DNA of 64,000 nucleotides, from assembly GCF_002407205.1 (NCBI RefSeq), contig NZ_CP023548.1, positions 1,822,501-1,886,500 on the forward strand, in the 5' to 3' direction. A program made the position numbers and the translations under genes. Positions within the stretch are counted from its first letter, which is position 1; each line of letters opens with the position of its first letter. Origin of the DNA: Rhodobacter sp. CZR27 (GTDB lineage Bacteria > Pseudomonadota > Alphaproteobacteria > Rhodobacterales > Rhodobacteraceae). Positions 37,943-46,275 of this stretch are shown here, one piece after another. The notes under the pieces are model-generated. The model worked only from the letters and a program-made list of their open reading frames with translations. It was not told where the DNA came from and made no database searches.

Positions 37943-38973
37943 ATGCTCTCCTCCTCGAAAGTCAGGGCGTGCGGCCCGAGCGGCTCCAGCAGGGCCACCA
38001 CCTCCTCCGGGCTCACGTCGCCAATCTCCGCGTGCCGCCAGCGCGGCTTCCGGTCCTTGTCGATGATGGCCGCCCGGATGCCTTCGAGGAAATCCGCCTC
38101 CGCCTGCGCGCGATAGGTGAAACGGTATTCCATCCCGAGCGCCTCGCGCATCGTGGGTGTCGGCCCCAGCCGGTGAAGGATCTCGAGGGTCGCCGCCATC
38201 GCAAGTGGCGAGCCGCGGGCAATGGCCTTCAGCGCCTCACCCGCGAAGGGCGATCCGTCGGCGGCCAATCCCTCGGCGATGCCTGCAAGGCTCTCGGCCG
38301 CGAACAGGCGGTCGATCTCCTCCCGCAGGTCGGGGATGCGCCCGATGGGCGGCTCATGCGCCGGGATCTCCAGCCGCCCCTCCTCCAGTGCGGCGATCAG
38401 GTCGGGCCACTCGGCCTCGGGCACGAGATGGTCGGCAAAGCCCGCGACAATGGCATCGCCCGGCCCCATCCGGCTGCCGGTCAGCCCGAGCCAGACCCCG
38501 ACCCTGCCCGGCGCATGTGCCAGCAGATGTGTGCCGCCGACATCCGGCACGAGGCCGATGGCGCATTCCGGCATGGCGATCTGCGTCGTCTCGCCGACGA
38601 TCCGGTGACTGGCGTGGCAGCCAAGGCCCACGCCGCCGCCCATGGTGAAGCCCTGCATCAGACTCACGACCGGCTTCGGATAGTCCGCTATCCGGGCGTT
38701 CATCCGGTATTCGTCACGCCAGAAGGTCTGGCCGAAGGCATGGTCGCCCGCAGTGCCGCGGGCGTAAAGTTCGGCAATGTCGCCGCCCGCACAGAAGGCG
38801 CGCGGGCCGGCCGCATCCATCACCACCAGATCGACGTCGGCATCCTGCACCCAGCCCTTCAGGGCGGCGTCGATCCTCAGGCACATGTCGTAGTTCAGCG
38901 CGTTCAGCGCCTCGGGGCGGTTCAGCGTGATGCGCCCCGCCCGGCCGCGCTTGCGGATCTCGACCTCGCTCAT
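37939..38973 (-). CDS. 3-hydroxyisobutyryl-CoA hydrolase
   Basis: 344 residues of the crotonase superfamily. AFCAGGDIAELYARG near residue 58 and QGFTMGGGVGLGCHASH near 105 form the oxyanion hole, and PECAIGLVPDVGGTHLLA near 132 carries the acidic catalytic residue seen in HIBYL-CoA hydrolases. Length and AFCAGGD favour the hydrolase over a simple enoyl-CoA hydratase. Overlaps both neighbours by ATGA. Confidence 0.9.
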   Translation of the reverse strand: MSEVEIRKRGRAGRITLNRPEALNALNYDMCLRIDAALKGWVQDADVDLVVMDAAGPRAFCAGGDIAELYARGTAGDHAFGQTFWRDEYRMNARIADYPKPVVSLMQGFTMGGGVGLGCHASHRIVGETTQIAMPECAIGLVPDVGGTHLLAHAPGRVGVWLGLTGSRMGPGDAIVAGFADHLVPEAEWPDLIAALEEGRLEIPAHEPPIGRIPDLREEIDRLFAAESLAGIAEGLAADGSPFAGEALKAIARGSPLAMAATLEILHRLGPTPTMREALGMEYRFTYRAQAEADFLEGIRAAIIDKDRKPRWRHAEIGDVSPEEVVALLEPLGPHALTFEEESI

Positions 38974-40109
38974 GCCGTCACCAGGCTGCGGGCCACGATC
39001 AGCCGCATGATCTCGTTGGTGCCCTCGAGGATCTGGTGCACCCGCAGGTCGCGCACGATCTTCTCGATCCCGTAATCGGCGAGATAGCCATAGCCGCCAT
39101 GCAGCTGCAGGCACTGGTTCGCCACGTCGAAGGCCGCATCGGTCACCATCAGCTTCGCCATCGCGCAGAACTTGCTGGCGTCGGCCTCGCCCCGGTCGAG
39201 CTTCCACGCCGCCTGCCGCAGGAAGATCCGCGCGGATTGCAGCTTCACCTCCATCTCCGCCAGCCGGAACTGCAGCGCCTGGAAGTCGTCGAGCCGTCGC
39301 CCGAAGGCGCGGCGCTCGGACATGTAGGCCAGCGTCGCGTCAAACGCCGCCTGCGCGCCGCCGAGCGCGGTCGCCGCGATGTTGAGCCGCCCGCCGTCGA
39401 GGCCGGACATGGCGTAGGAGAAGCCGCGGCCCTCCTCGCCCACGAGGTTCTCCGCCGCGACGAGGCAGTCATCGAACTGGACCTGGCGCGTCTCCTGCGC
39501 GCGCCAGCCCATCTTGTCCTCGAGCCCGCCGAAGCTGAGCCCTGCGGAGCCGGCCGGCACGATCACCGTCGAGATGCCCTTCGGACCCTCCCCCCCGGTG
39601 CGGCACATCACGAGATAGGCGTCGGAATAGCCGCCTCCGGAGATGAAGGCCTTGGTGCCCGTGAGGCGGTAGCCGTCGTTCCCCTTCACGGCCCGGGTGC
39701 GCAGGGCGGCGGCGTCCGACCCCGCGCCCGGCTCGGTCAGGCAATAGGAAACGAGGGTCGAGAGCGCGCAGACCCCCGGCAGCCACCGCGCCTTTACCTC
39801 GTCCGAGGCATAACGGTCGATCATGCCCGCGCACATGTTATGGATCGACAGGAAGGCCGCGACCGAGGGGCAGGCCATGGCGAGCGCCTCGAACACCAGC
39901 GTCGCGTCGAGCCGGCCGAGGCCCGAGCCGCCGAAGTCCTCGGAGACATAGACCCCGCCGAAGCCCAGTTCCGCAAGCCTCGGCCAGAGGCTCCGCGGGA
40001 TGGTGCCCTCCGCCTCCCAGGCGCGGGCGTTCGGCGCGATCTCGGCCGCGCCAAAGTCGCGCGCCATGTCGAAGATCGCCTGCTGCTCCTCGCTCAACGC
40101 GAAATCCAT
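38970..40109 (-). CDS. Acyl-CoA dehydrogenase, probably isobutyryl-CoA dehydrogenase
   Basis: 379 residues, an FAD enzyme. FALSEEQQAIFDMARDFG at the start, YCLTEPGAGSDAAALRT near 123 (FAD/substrate), and ILEGTNEIMR near the C-terminus with the catalytic Glu. Operon partners (3-hydroxyisobutyryl-CoA hydrolase, mmsB) point to isobutyryl-CoA from valine as substrate. The ATG at 40109 has GGGGGAGGAAG upstream, so the longer open frame is not used. Confidence 0.92.
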   Translation of the reverse strand: MDFALSEEQQAIFDMARDFGAAEIAPNARAWEAEGTIPRSLWPRLAELGFGGVYVSEDFGGSGLGRLDATLVFEALAMACPSVAAFLSIHNMCAGMIDRYASDEVKARWLPGVCALSTLVSYCLTEPGAGSDAAALRTRAVKGNDGYRLTGTKAFISGGGYSDAYLVMCRTGGEGPKGISTVIVPAGSAGLSFGGLEDKMGWRAQETRQVQFDDCLVAAENLVGEEGRGFSYAMSGLDGGRLNIAATALGGAQAAFDATLAYMSERRAFGRRLDDFQALQFRLAEMEVKLQSARIFLRQAAWKLDRGEADASKFCAMAKLMVTDAAFDVANQCLQLHGGYGYLADYGIEKIVRDLRVHQILEGTNEIMRLIVARSLVTA

Positions 40110-40284
40110 GCTTCCTCCCCCGTTGTCCCCGAGCCACGAGGTTAGAGCAGCCGCCTCGGCGGTGTAAAGCGAGCGGGACGTTACGTAATTCCGGCGGATC
40201 GGGCCTGAGACGCGTTCCGCCACGCACGTCGGGAGGGAAGCCTGCGCCTGCGGCACGCCGGGACGGGTGATTGCCGGATTGCGC

Positions 40285-40360
40285 TGGTGCCCCCAGACGG
40301 GATCGAACCGCCGACCTTCGGTTTACAAAACCGCTGCTCTACCAGCTGAGCTATAAGGGC
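40285..40360 (-). tRNA. tRNA-Thr (anticodon TGT)
   Basis: On the minus strand GCCCTTATAGCTCAGCTGG begins the molecule, the anticodon arm is GCGGTTTTGTAAACCGA, the T-arm is GGCGGTTCGATCCCGTC and a 3' CCA is encoded. Confidence 0.95.
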
Positions 40361-40402
40361 ACGCCAGTTCCGATACCCTGCCGGGACAAACGGTGCAAGC
40401 CC

Positions 40403-42079
40403 TCAGGGCGCGCGATTGGCCCGCGCAAGCAGCGCGACCGCGGCAAGACCAACCAGCATGACCAGAAGCGCGGCCGGGGCGGAATCGCCAAGGCGCTCGA
40501 GGCTTGCCTGTTCGTGCGCCCGCGTGGCCAGCGTATCGTAGTTGAAGGGCCGCAGCAGCAGCGTTGCCGGAAGCTCCTTCACGCAATCGACGAAGACGAC
40601 CAGCAGCGCGGTCGCCACCGATCCGCGCATCAGCGGCAGATAGACCGCGCCCAGCGTGCCGCCCGGCCCGCGGCCGAGCGAGCGCGCCGCCAGCGGCAGG
40701 CTGGGCGAGATCCGCCCGAAGGCCGAATCCACCGCGCCCTGTGCCACTCCGAAGAAGCGAACCACATAGGCCAGGACCAGCGCCGCCGCCGTCCCGGTCA
40801 GAAGCAGGCCGGGATCATGCCCGGTCAGCGCCTCGACCGCATCGGCGACCCTGTGGTCGAGCGCCGCCAGTGGGATGAGGAAGCCGAGTGCCAGCACCGC
40901 GCCGGGCGCGGCATAACCCAGCAGCGTCAGCGGCAGGACCAGCCGCGGCAGGCCGCGCCGCGCAAGCCGGACGCCATAGACAAGGAACACCGCACCCGCC
41001 ACCGTCAGGACCGCCGCGATCCCCCCCACGGTCAGCGTGTTGCCAAGCGCGCGCAGCAGGCCGGGCGAGGTCCAGGCCTCCGGCCGCCGCACCGCATGGC
41101 CCAGCATCACCCCCACCGGCAGCAGGAAGCCCATGGCGAAAGGCAGGGTGCAAAGCAGCGCGGCCAGCCAGCCCCGTCCCCCGGCCAGATCGACCGGCAC
41201 GATGGGCCGGCTGCCGCGCGACATGCGGTGGTACCGTGCATTTCGCCGACCCAGCCGCTCCAGCGCCAGCAGCAGGAAGATCAGCACCAGCACCACGCCT
41301 GCGATCTGCGCGGCACCCCCCGCATTGCCCGCGGTCAGCCAGACCGAGAAGATGCCGGTGGTCAGCGTCTGCACGCCGAAATGCTCGACCGTGCCGAAAT
41401 CCGCCACCGTCTCCATCATTGCCAGCGCGACGCCGGCCGCGATGGCGGGCCGCGCCAGCGGCAGCCCGACCCGGCGGAAGAGACCGAAGGGTCCGGTCCC
41501 CAGCGCACGTGCCACCTCGTAGGAGGCGCCCGACTGCTCGCGGAACGCCGCGCGCGCCAGCAGGTAGACATAGGGATAGAGCGCCGAGGACAGCACGAGC
41601 ACCGCCGCCCAGCGCGAGCGCACCTCGGGGAACCAGTAGTCGCGCGCCGACTGCCATCCCGTCAGTCCGCGCAACCCGGTCTGCACGGCGCCGGAATAGT
41701 CGAAGAAATCCGCCAGCGCATAGGCCCCGACATAGGCCGGAATGGCGAGCGGGAAGAGCAGCGCATGATCAAGGAAGCGCGAGCCGGGAAACCGGTACAT
41801 CGTGACAAGCCATGCCGCCCCGGTTCCGACCGCCGCGGTCAGCAGCGCAACGCCACTCATCAGCAGGAGCGTGTTGCCCAGGTAGCGCGGCAGAACGGTC
41901 GCCAGCAGATGCGGCCAGATGTTCTCCACCGGATGGAAGGCGATCCAGAGCACCGAGACGATCGGCGCCAGCACCAGCGCCGCGATGGCAAGCGCCCCCA
42001 GCGACCAGCCGTCCGGCCAGGGCAGGCGCCTCTGCGCGACCCGCTCGGCGGGTGCGGGTGTCCGATCGGTATCCAGCAT
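40403..42079 (-). CDS. ABC transporter permease of the ferric iron (FbpB/SfuB) type
   Basis: 558 residues with about 12 hydrophobic segments in two homologous halves, the fused double-permease layout of iron(III) importers. The EAA-like loops are EVARALGTGPFGLFRRVGLP near 190 and AARSLGRGPGGTLGAVYLP near 470; FVDCVKELPATLLLRPF near 500 is a hallmark of this group. The binding protein and ATPase are not next to it, so it is an orphan permease here. A divergent gene starts 84 bp away. Confidence 0.88.
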   Translation of the reverse strand: MLDTDRTPAPAERVAQRRLPWPDGWSLGALAIAALVLAPIVSVLWIAFHPVENIWPHLLATVLPRYLGNTLLLMSGVALLTAAVGTGAAWLVTMYRFPGSRFLDHALLFPLAIPAYVGAYALADFFDYSGAVQTGLRGLTGWQSARDYWFPEVRSRWAAVLVLSSALYPYVYLLARAAFREQSGASYEVARALGTGPFGLFRRVGLPLARPAIAAGVALAMMETVADFGTVEHFGVQTLTTGIFSVWLTAGNAGGAAQIAGVVLVLIFLLLALERLGRRNARYHRMSRGSRPIVPVDLAGGRGWLAALLCTLPFAMGFLLPVGVMLGHAVRRPEAWTSPGLLRALGNTLTVGGIAAVLTVAGAVFLVYGVRLARRGLPRLVLPLTLLGYAAPGAVLALGFLIPLAALDHRVADAVEALTGHDPGLLLTGTAAALVLAYVVRFFGVAQGAVDSAFGRISPSLPLAARSLGRGPGGTLGAVYLPLMRGSVATALLVVFVDCVKELPATLLLRPFNYDTLATRAHEQASLERLGDSAPAALLVMLVGLAAVALLARANRAP

Positions 42080-42163
42080 GTCCCGCGATTAGCGGAAACC
42101 GGTTTCCCTGTCCAGAAAAGCCCCTATAGTCCGCCACGTTGTTGCCAGCCGGATCCCTGTGCC

Positions 42164-43036
42164 ATGCGAGTCATCTACCACCTCGGGGCCCACTGCACCG
42201 ACGAGGAACGGCTGCTGAGGTGTCTTCTCGCCAACCGCGAGGCGCTGGCGCAGGCCGGGATCGCCGTGCCCGCGCCCGCCGGCTACCGGACGCTGCTGCG
42301 GGACACCGCAGTGGGGCTGAAGGGCATGCCCGCCTCCATCGAGACGCGCGGCGCCGTGCTGTCCCGCATCCTCGACCTGCCCGGGGCCGGGCGGATCGTG
42401 CTTTCCTGGGACAGCTTCCTGTCCTATCCGCAATGGGTTCTGCGCGGCGCGCTCTATCCGGCGGCGGGAGAGCGGGTGCGCGCCCTCGCCGACATCTTTC
42501 CCGGCTGCGAGGTCGAGGCGCATCTGGCGATCCGCAACCCCGCGACCTTCCTGCCTGCGCTGCTCCGGAAGCAGCGCGGCCGCAGCCACGCGGACTTCCT
42601 CGAGGGCAGCCAGATCGGCGCGCTGCGATGGTCGGACACGATCCGGTCGATCCGCCTGGCCGTGCCCGAGGTGCCGCTGACCGTCTGGTGCGACGAGGAT
42701 ACGCCGCTGATCTGGCCCGAGGTGCTGGTCGCCGTCTCGGGCCATCCGGATGCGGGCCGCTTCGAGGGGGCGGACGATCTGCTCGCCTCGCTCATGTCGC
42801 CCGCCGGGCTGAAGCGCATGCGCGCCTTCCTGGCCGAGCATCCGCCCCAGAGCGCGCAGCAGCGCCGGCAGGCCGTCTCGGCCTTCCTCGAGAAGTTCGG
42901 CCTGCCGGAGCGGATCGAGATGGAATTCGAGATGCCCGGCTGGACCGACGAGGTCATCGACACCCTGACCCGCGGCTATGACGCGGATGTCGCCCGGATC
43001 CAGTCACTGCCGGGTGTCACCTTCATCGCGCCATGA
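42164..43036 (+). CDS. Hypothetical protein resembling sulfotransferase-fold proteins
   Basis: 290 residues. The N-terminus IYHLGAHCTDEERLLRCL, followed by ANREALAQAGIAVP, has the layout of bacterial sulfotransferase-like proteins (HIGAHKTGTT then ANREALAAAG), but the PAPS phosphate loop Lys-Thr-Gly-Thr is replaced by Cys-Thr-Asp-Glu, so sulfuryl transfer is unlikely as such. Later WDSFLSYPQWV and AIRNPATFLPAL fit the same fold. Function unknown. Confidence 0.65.
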   Translation: MRVIYHLGAHCTDEERLLRCLLANREALAQAGIAVPAPAGYRTLLRDTAVGLKGMPASIETRGAVLSRILDLPGAGRIVLSWDSFLSYPQWVLRGALYPAAGERVRALADIFPGCEVEAHLAIRNPATFLPALLRKQRGRSHADFLEGSQIGALRWSDTIRSIRLAVPEVPLTVWCDEDTPLIWPEVLVAVSGHPDAGRFEGADDLLASLMSPAGLKRMRAFLAEHPPQSAQQRRQAVSAFLEKFGLPERIEMEFEMPGWTDEVIDTLTRGYDADVARIQSLPGVTFIAP

Positions 43037-43038
43037 GC

Positions 43039-43059
43039 GGGGGCAAGGATCAAGCCCCC
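43039..43059. terminator. Possible terminator hairpin
   Basis: GGGGGC / GCCCCC with a 9-nt loop directly after the stop at 43036; no T run, so only tentative. Confidence 0.3.
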
Positions 43060-43193
43060 GGCGGGCGGGGGTGAAAGCCTGCCGGCAGGCCCCTCCATCC
43101 CCGCGATGACCTGCGTCCGGCCAATCCGTCCGCCCGCCGCGCGCGCCACCGGACGAAGTCCACGCGCTGACCGCGGCCTGCCGGAATGCCCGC

Positions 43194-43262
43194 GGGCTGC
43201 GGGCTGCGGGCTGCGGCTGCGGCTGCGGCTGCGGCTGCGGCTGCGGCTGCGGCTGCGGCTGC
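43194..43262. repeat. Simple-sequence repeat abutting the gapR stop
   Basis: Three GGGCTGC heptamers followed by eight GGCTGC hexamers, ending 3 bp before the gapR stop codon. Such a tract is prone to slipped-strand length change. It lies outside the protein unless the stop is read through. Confidence 0.9.
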
Positions 43263-43265
43263 GGA

Positions 43266-43520
43266 TCAGGCCATGCCGAGCGCGTTCTTGTAAAGTTCCA
43301 GAATGGTCTCTTCCTCGGCGATGTCGTCGGGCTTGCGCTTGCGCAGGGCAACGACCTTCTTCATCACCTTGGTGTCGTAGCCGCGCCCCTTGGCCTCCGC
43401 CATCAGCTCCTTCTGCTGCTCGGTCACGTCCTTCTTCTCGGCCTCGAGCTGCTCGTAACGCTCGATGAACTGGCGAAGCTCGTCGGCGGTGACGTTGTAG
43501 GAATCCAGCGGGTCGCTCAT
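43266..43520 (-). CDS. gapR: GapR-family DNA-binding protein (DUF2312)
   Basis: 84 residues, a dimeric coiled-coil protein that binds overtwisted, AT-rich DNA and is widespread and often essential in alphaproteobacteria. TADELRQFIERYEQLEAEK at the start and KGRGYDTKVMKKVVALRK near 48-65 match the family closely. The ATG at 43520 follows AGAGGCAGA. Confidence 0.93.
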   Translation of the reverse strand: MSDPLDSYNVTADELRQFIERYEQLEAEKKDVTEQQKELMAEAKGRGYDTKVMKKVVALRKRKPDDIAEEETILELYKNALGMA

Positions 43521-43653
43521 GTTTCTGCCTCTCGCTCTCGTTGGCGCCCCTCCTATCGCGGGCGGGGGGCGCTGATCAAGCGGCAGCCGGGCTTGCCAGC
43601 GCGCCCGCGCTCGGCTAGGCCCGCGGACGCGCAGTCAGGCGAGGGAGGCAGCG

Positions 43654-43869
43654 ATGGAATGGCTGATCTGGATCGGGGCAGCGATCTCGCTCGCCGGGGT
43701 CGGCGGGCTGGTCTGGTGCATCTGGCTCGCGCTGGCGGCGCGTCGGTCAAACCTGCCCGATGCCGAGATGCGGCAGCGGCTGCAGCATGTGGTGGTGCTG
43801 AACCTCGCCGCGCTCGGGATCTCGGCCATCGGTCTCATGTGCGTGGTGGCGGGGATCCTGTTCGGCTGA
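43654..43869 (+). CDS. Small two-helix membrane protein
   Basis: 71 residues: helix 1 MEWLIWIGAAISLAGVGG to about residue 30, a short cytoplasmic loop with ARRSNLPDAEMRQRLQHV, and helix 2 VLNLAALGISAIGLMCVVAG. A GAGGGAGGCAGCG ribosome site supports the start. Positive charges in the loop put it inside the cell. Unknown role. Confidence 0.75.
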   Translation: MEWLIWIGAAISLAGVGGLVWCIWLALAARRSNLPDAEMRQRLQHVVVLNLAALGISAIGLMCVVAGILFG

Positions 43870-43889
43870 CGGATCCCCGGGGCCGGCGC

Positions 43890-44063
43890 TCAGACCGGCA
43901 TGTTGTCGAAATCGGCCTCGATCTCGGCATCCGTCCGGTCAGTGGGCGGCAAAACGAGTGCAAGGGCCCGCATTTCGGCAAGGAGGTGACCGAGTCCCTG
44001 TTCGCTGTCCGTCGCGACTTCGGGCTTCGGGGTCTCGTCCTTGGTCTTCTTCGCGTGTGTCAC
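43890..44063 (-). CDS. Small acidic hypothetical protein next to the DksA-like gene
   Basis: 57 residues from a GTG start with GAGGAGAAG just before it; longer versions would overlap the upstream gene. Lys-rich N-terminus, then an acidic, soluble body ending in DRTDAEIEADFDNMPV. No family recognised. It starts 20 nt after the DksA-like stop, so the two are probably cotranscribed. Confidence 0.6.
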   Translation of the reverse strand: MTHAKKTKDETPKPEVATDSEQGLGHLLAEMRALALVLPPTDRTDAEIEADFDNMPV

Positions 44064-44083
44064 CTTCTCCTCCTCGGCCGGGC

Positions 44084-44401
44084 TCAACCGGCGCAATTGC
44101 GGCAGAACGGGGTGTAGGGCAGCACGTCCAGTCGTGCCTCGCCGATCTCGGCGCCGCATCTCACGCAGTAACCGTAGTCGCCTGCGTCGATGCGGGCAAG
44201 TGCCGCGGTGATTGCGCGGATCTCCTGCTGGCCGGAGTTGCCCATGCTTTCGAGCACCTCCTCGCCCTCGCGTTCGGTGGCGAGTTCCTCCCAGTCGCGG
44301 GAGTTGTGCGAGTCGAGCTCCGCCTCGATGTTCTCGAGGCGCGACCCGAGATCGGCAAGACGGGCCTCCAGCTGGGCCTTGCGTTTGGCGATGTCGGTCA
44401 T
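44084..44401 (-). CDS. TraR/DksA-family zinc-finger protein
   Basis: 105 residues: an N-terminal coiled coil (RKAQLEARLADLGSRLENIEAEL) and a C-terminal C4 zinc finger CVRCGAEI...CRNC. The coiled-coil tip has acidic residues that in DksA reach into the RNA polymerase secondary channel. It is shorter than DksA itself (about 140-150), so it is better called a DksA-like protein. May modulate transcription under stress or with ppGpp. Confidence 0.85.
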   Translation of the reverse strand: MTDIAKRKAQLEARLADLGSRLENIEAELDSHNSRDWEELATEREGEEVLESMGNSGQQEIRAITAALARIDAGDYGYCVRCGAEIGEARLDVLPYTPFCRNCAG

Positions 44402-44581
44402 GGTGCTTCTCCTCTCGTCCCGAAGACGTTAGGCGATGGCCCGAAGGCGATCCTTGACGCAGGTCAATGCTTTCAGGCCGAGAAACAGGGGGGCCGCCGG
44501 CGGCTTTCCTCCTGCGGCGGCGGACGGTATGGTCGCACGGTGGCGCCCTCGCGCCACCCTTGCCGCCGCAGAAGGACCGCC

Positions 44582-45013
44582 ATGAGCATTCGCCCCCTGA
44601 CCGACCGTTACGCCGTCTCGCCCCAGATCACGCCCCAGGATCTGCCGGCGCTGCGCGCGGCGGGCTACACCACGATCATCGACAACCGCCCCGACGGCGA
44701 AATCCCGCCGCCGCTGCACTCGGCCGAGATGCGGCGCGCGGCCGAGGCGGCCGGCTTCGTCTTCGTCGAGAACCCGGTGGTCGGCGGGGCGATCACGCTG
44801 GAGAACGTCGCGCGGCAGCGCGCGGCGATCGACGCGGCCGACGGGCCCGTGCTGGCCTATTGCGCCTCGGGCAACCGGTCCTCGATCGTCTGGGCGCTGG
44901 CGAATGCGGGCCGGATTCCCACCGACGAGCTGATCGCCCTGCCCGCCCGGCACGGCTACCGGCTGGAAGACTTCCGCCGCGACATCGACCGTCTGGCGGC
45001 CGAGGCGTCCTGA
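44582..45013 (+). CDS. TIGR01244/DUF442-type phosphatase-like or sulfurtransferase-like protein
   Basis: 143 residues. YAVSPQITPQDLPALRAAGYT at the N-terminus, IDNRPDGE near 38 and CASGNRSSIVWAL near residue 98 (Cys-x5-Arg phosphatase loop) match the family often found as the N-terminal domain of Blh (beta-lactamase-like hydrolase) proteins in sulfide metabolism. Cys and Arg are intact, so it may be catalytically active on an unknown substrate. No sqr or blh gene is adjacent. Confidence 0.8.
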   Translation: MSIRPLTDRYAVSPQITPQDLPALRAAGYTTIIDNRPDGEIPPPLHSAEMRRAAEAAGFVFVENPVVGGAITLENVARQRAAIDAADGPVLAYCASGNRSSIVWALANAGRIPTDELIALPARHGYRLEDFRRDIDRLAAEAS

Positions 45014-45071
45014 GCGCCGCCGCGGCAGAGGGACCGCCCGGACGGCGCCGGACGCTCGCTCCACGGGCTCG

Positions 45072-46046
45072 TCAGTCGTCCGTGCCGGTCATCGGCAACG
45101 GCATGACCGTGGCGCCGGCCGCCGGGGCCACCACGGCACTTGAAAGCCGCACCGCGCGCATTCCCCGATGCTGGCCCAGCCGGCCCTCGGCAACCGGCCG
45201 ACCATCGAGACCCTCGAAGGCGATCCGCTCCAGCGACGCCTTCGGCAGTTCGACGACATCGCCCACCTGCCAGCCCATCAGTGCTCCTAGCGGCAGTGTC
45301 AGCCGCTCCAGCACCGCGTCTAGCCGGCAGTCGGCCGCCAGAACCTGCTCGGACAAGGCGGCGGAAAAGGACGGCTCGGCCCCGGTCCCCACGGGCTCGG
45401 CATCCGGCAGGGCCGGACGTTCGCCGCGCCCGTCCGCGGGCAAGGCCAGCAGCAGCGGCCCGGTCTTGGCGCCCAGCGCCAGTTCGACCTCGGCCACGAG
45501 GACGCGGTAGGTGCAGTCCTCCAGCAGCAGGCCGAGCGGCCGTGGATCGTCGAGGAACGAGGCGTAGCGGAAGCCCGCGGCCCAGACCCGATCCTCCTCG
45601 GCCTCGAGTTGCTGGTCGAGATCGGCGAGCGCCCTGTCGAGGAAGCCCGAGACCATCGCGGCATCGGTGCGCGTCGGCTTGCGCACCGCCGTCGGCGCGG
45701 CGGAGACACGGCCGATCGTCTGCACCTCGATCAGGGCGGAAAGCACGGGCGGCGAGAGCGCCGCCAGGCCCAGCGCCTCGCCCGGCCCTTCGAGCACGGC
45801 ATAGAGCGAACGCGCCTCCGGCATCTCGAGCAGTTCGGTCAGCGATCGCCTCGCCGATGTAAGACCCGAGACCTCCACCGCCAGCGCGAAGGCGTCCCGG
45901 CCCGACCGGGCCAGCGCCAGCCGCCAGGCGCGCTCCGCCCCCGCGGGAGGCGGGTCGGCCGGCCGGGCTTTCGCCTCGATCTTGCGTCTGAGCACGCTTC
46001 CGTCCACGCCCGGGCCCCGTATCGTCCTTCCCGTCGTTCCTGACAC
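45072..46046 (-). CDS. FliM/FliN (SpoA)-domain flagellar motor switch-like protein
   Basis: 324 residues. The C-terminus from about 235 has the SpoA-type pattern LDAVLERLTLPLGALMGWQVGDVVELP followed by short beta strands (YVG-like GLDGRPVAEGRLGQHRG), as in FliM/FliN and the YscQ family. The N-terminal half is a diverged FliM middle domain (SGLTSARRSLTELLEMPEARSLYAVL; LEVQTIGRV-like VLSALIEVQTIGRVSAAP). No other flagellar gene lies nearby, so it is an orphan. It may be an extra switch component. Confidence 0.75.
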   Translation of the reverse strand: MSGTTGRTIRGPGVDGSVLRRKIEAKARPADPPPAGAERAWRLALARSGRDAFALAVEVSGLTSARRSLTELLEMPEARSLYAVLEGPGEALGLAALSPPVLSALIEVQTIGRVSAAPTAVRKPTRTDAAMVSGFLDRALADLDQQLEAEEDRVWAAGFRYASFLDDPRPLGLLLEDCTYRVLVAEVELALGAKTGPLLLALPADGRGERPALPDAEPVGTGAEPSFSAALSEQVLAADCRLDAVLERLTLPLGALMGWQVGDVVELPKASLERIAFEGLDGRPVAEGRLGQHRGMRAVRLSSAVVAPAAGATVMPLPMTGTDD

Positions 46047-46275
46047 ATCAGCCTTTACAAAAGGTTGACGGCCGGAGGTGGCGCGACCGGATCGGATCCG
46101 GGGCGGCCAGCGGAACGCGCAGGGGCCGCCAGGGCGCCTGAAGGACCCGCGGAATTACCTCTCCGCGCTCTGGATCCGACCCACGACGGCCGGGGAAGCC
46201 CGCAGGGGCGGCAAGGGCGTCTGACCGCCGGTGAAGCCTGCCGGCGGGTCCCGGACGCGGCGCCGGTATCGGGCA

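Noticed and set aside
40271-42163. Long N-terminal extension of the gene at 42164
   Set aside because: It crosses tRNA-Thr and the antisense of the iron-type permease; the ATG at 42164 starts the recognisable domain.
43004-43351. A Pro-Gln repeat protein on the minus strand
   Set aside because: It is the GGCTGC tract read in a frame that overlaps gapR out of frame; gapR is the well-supported gene.
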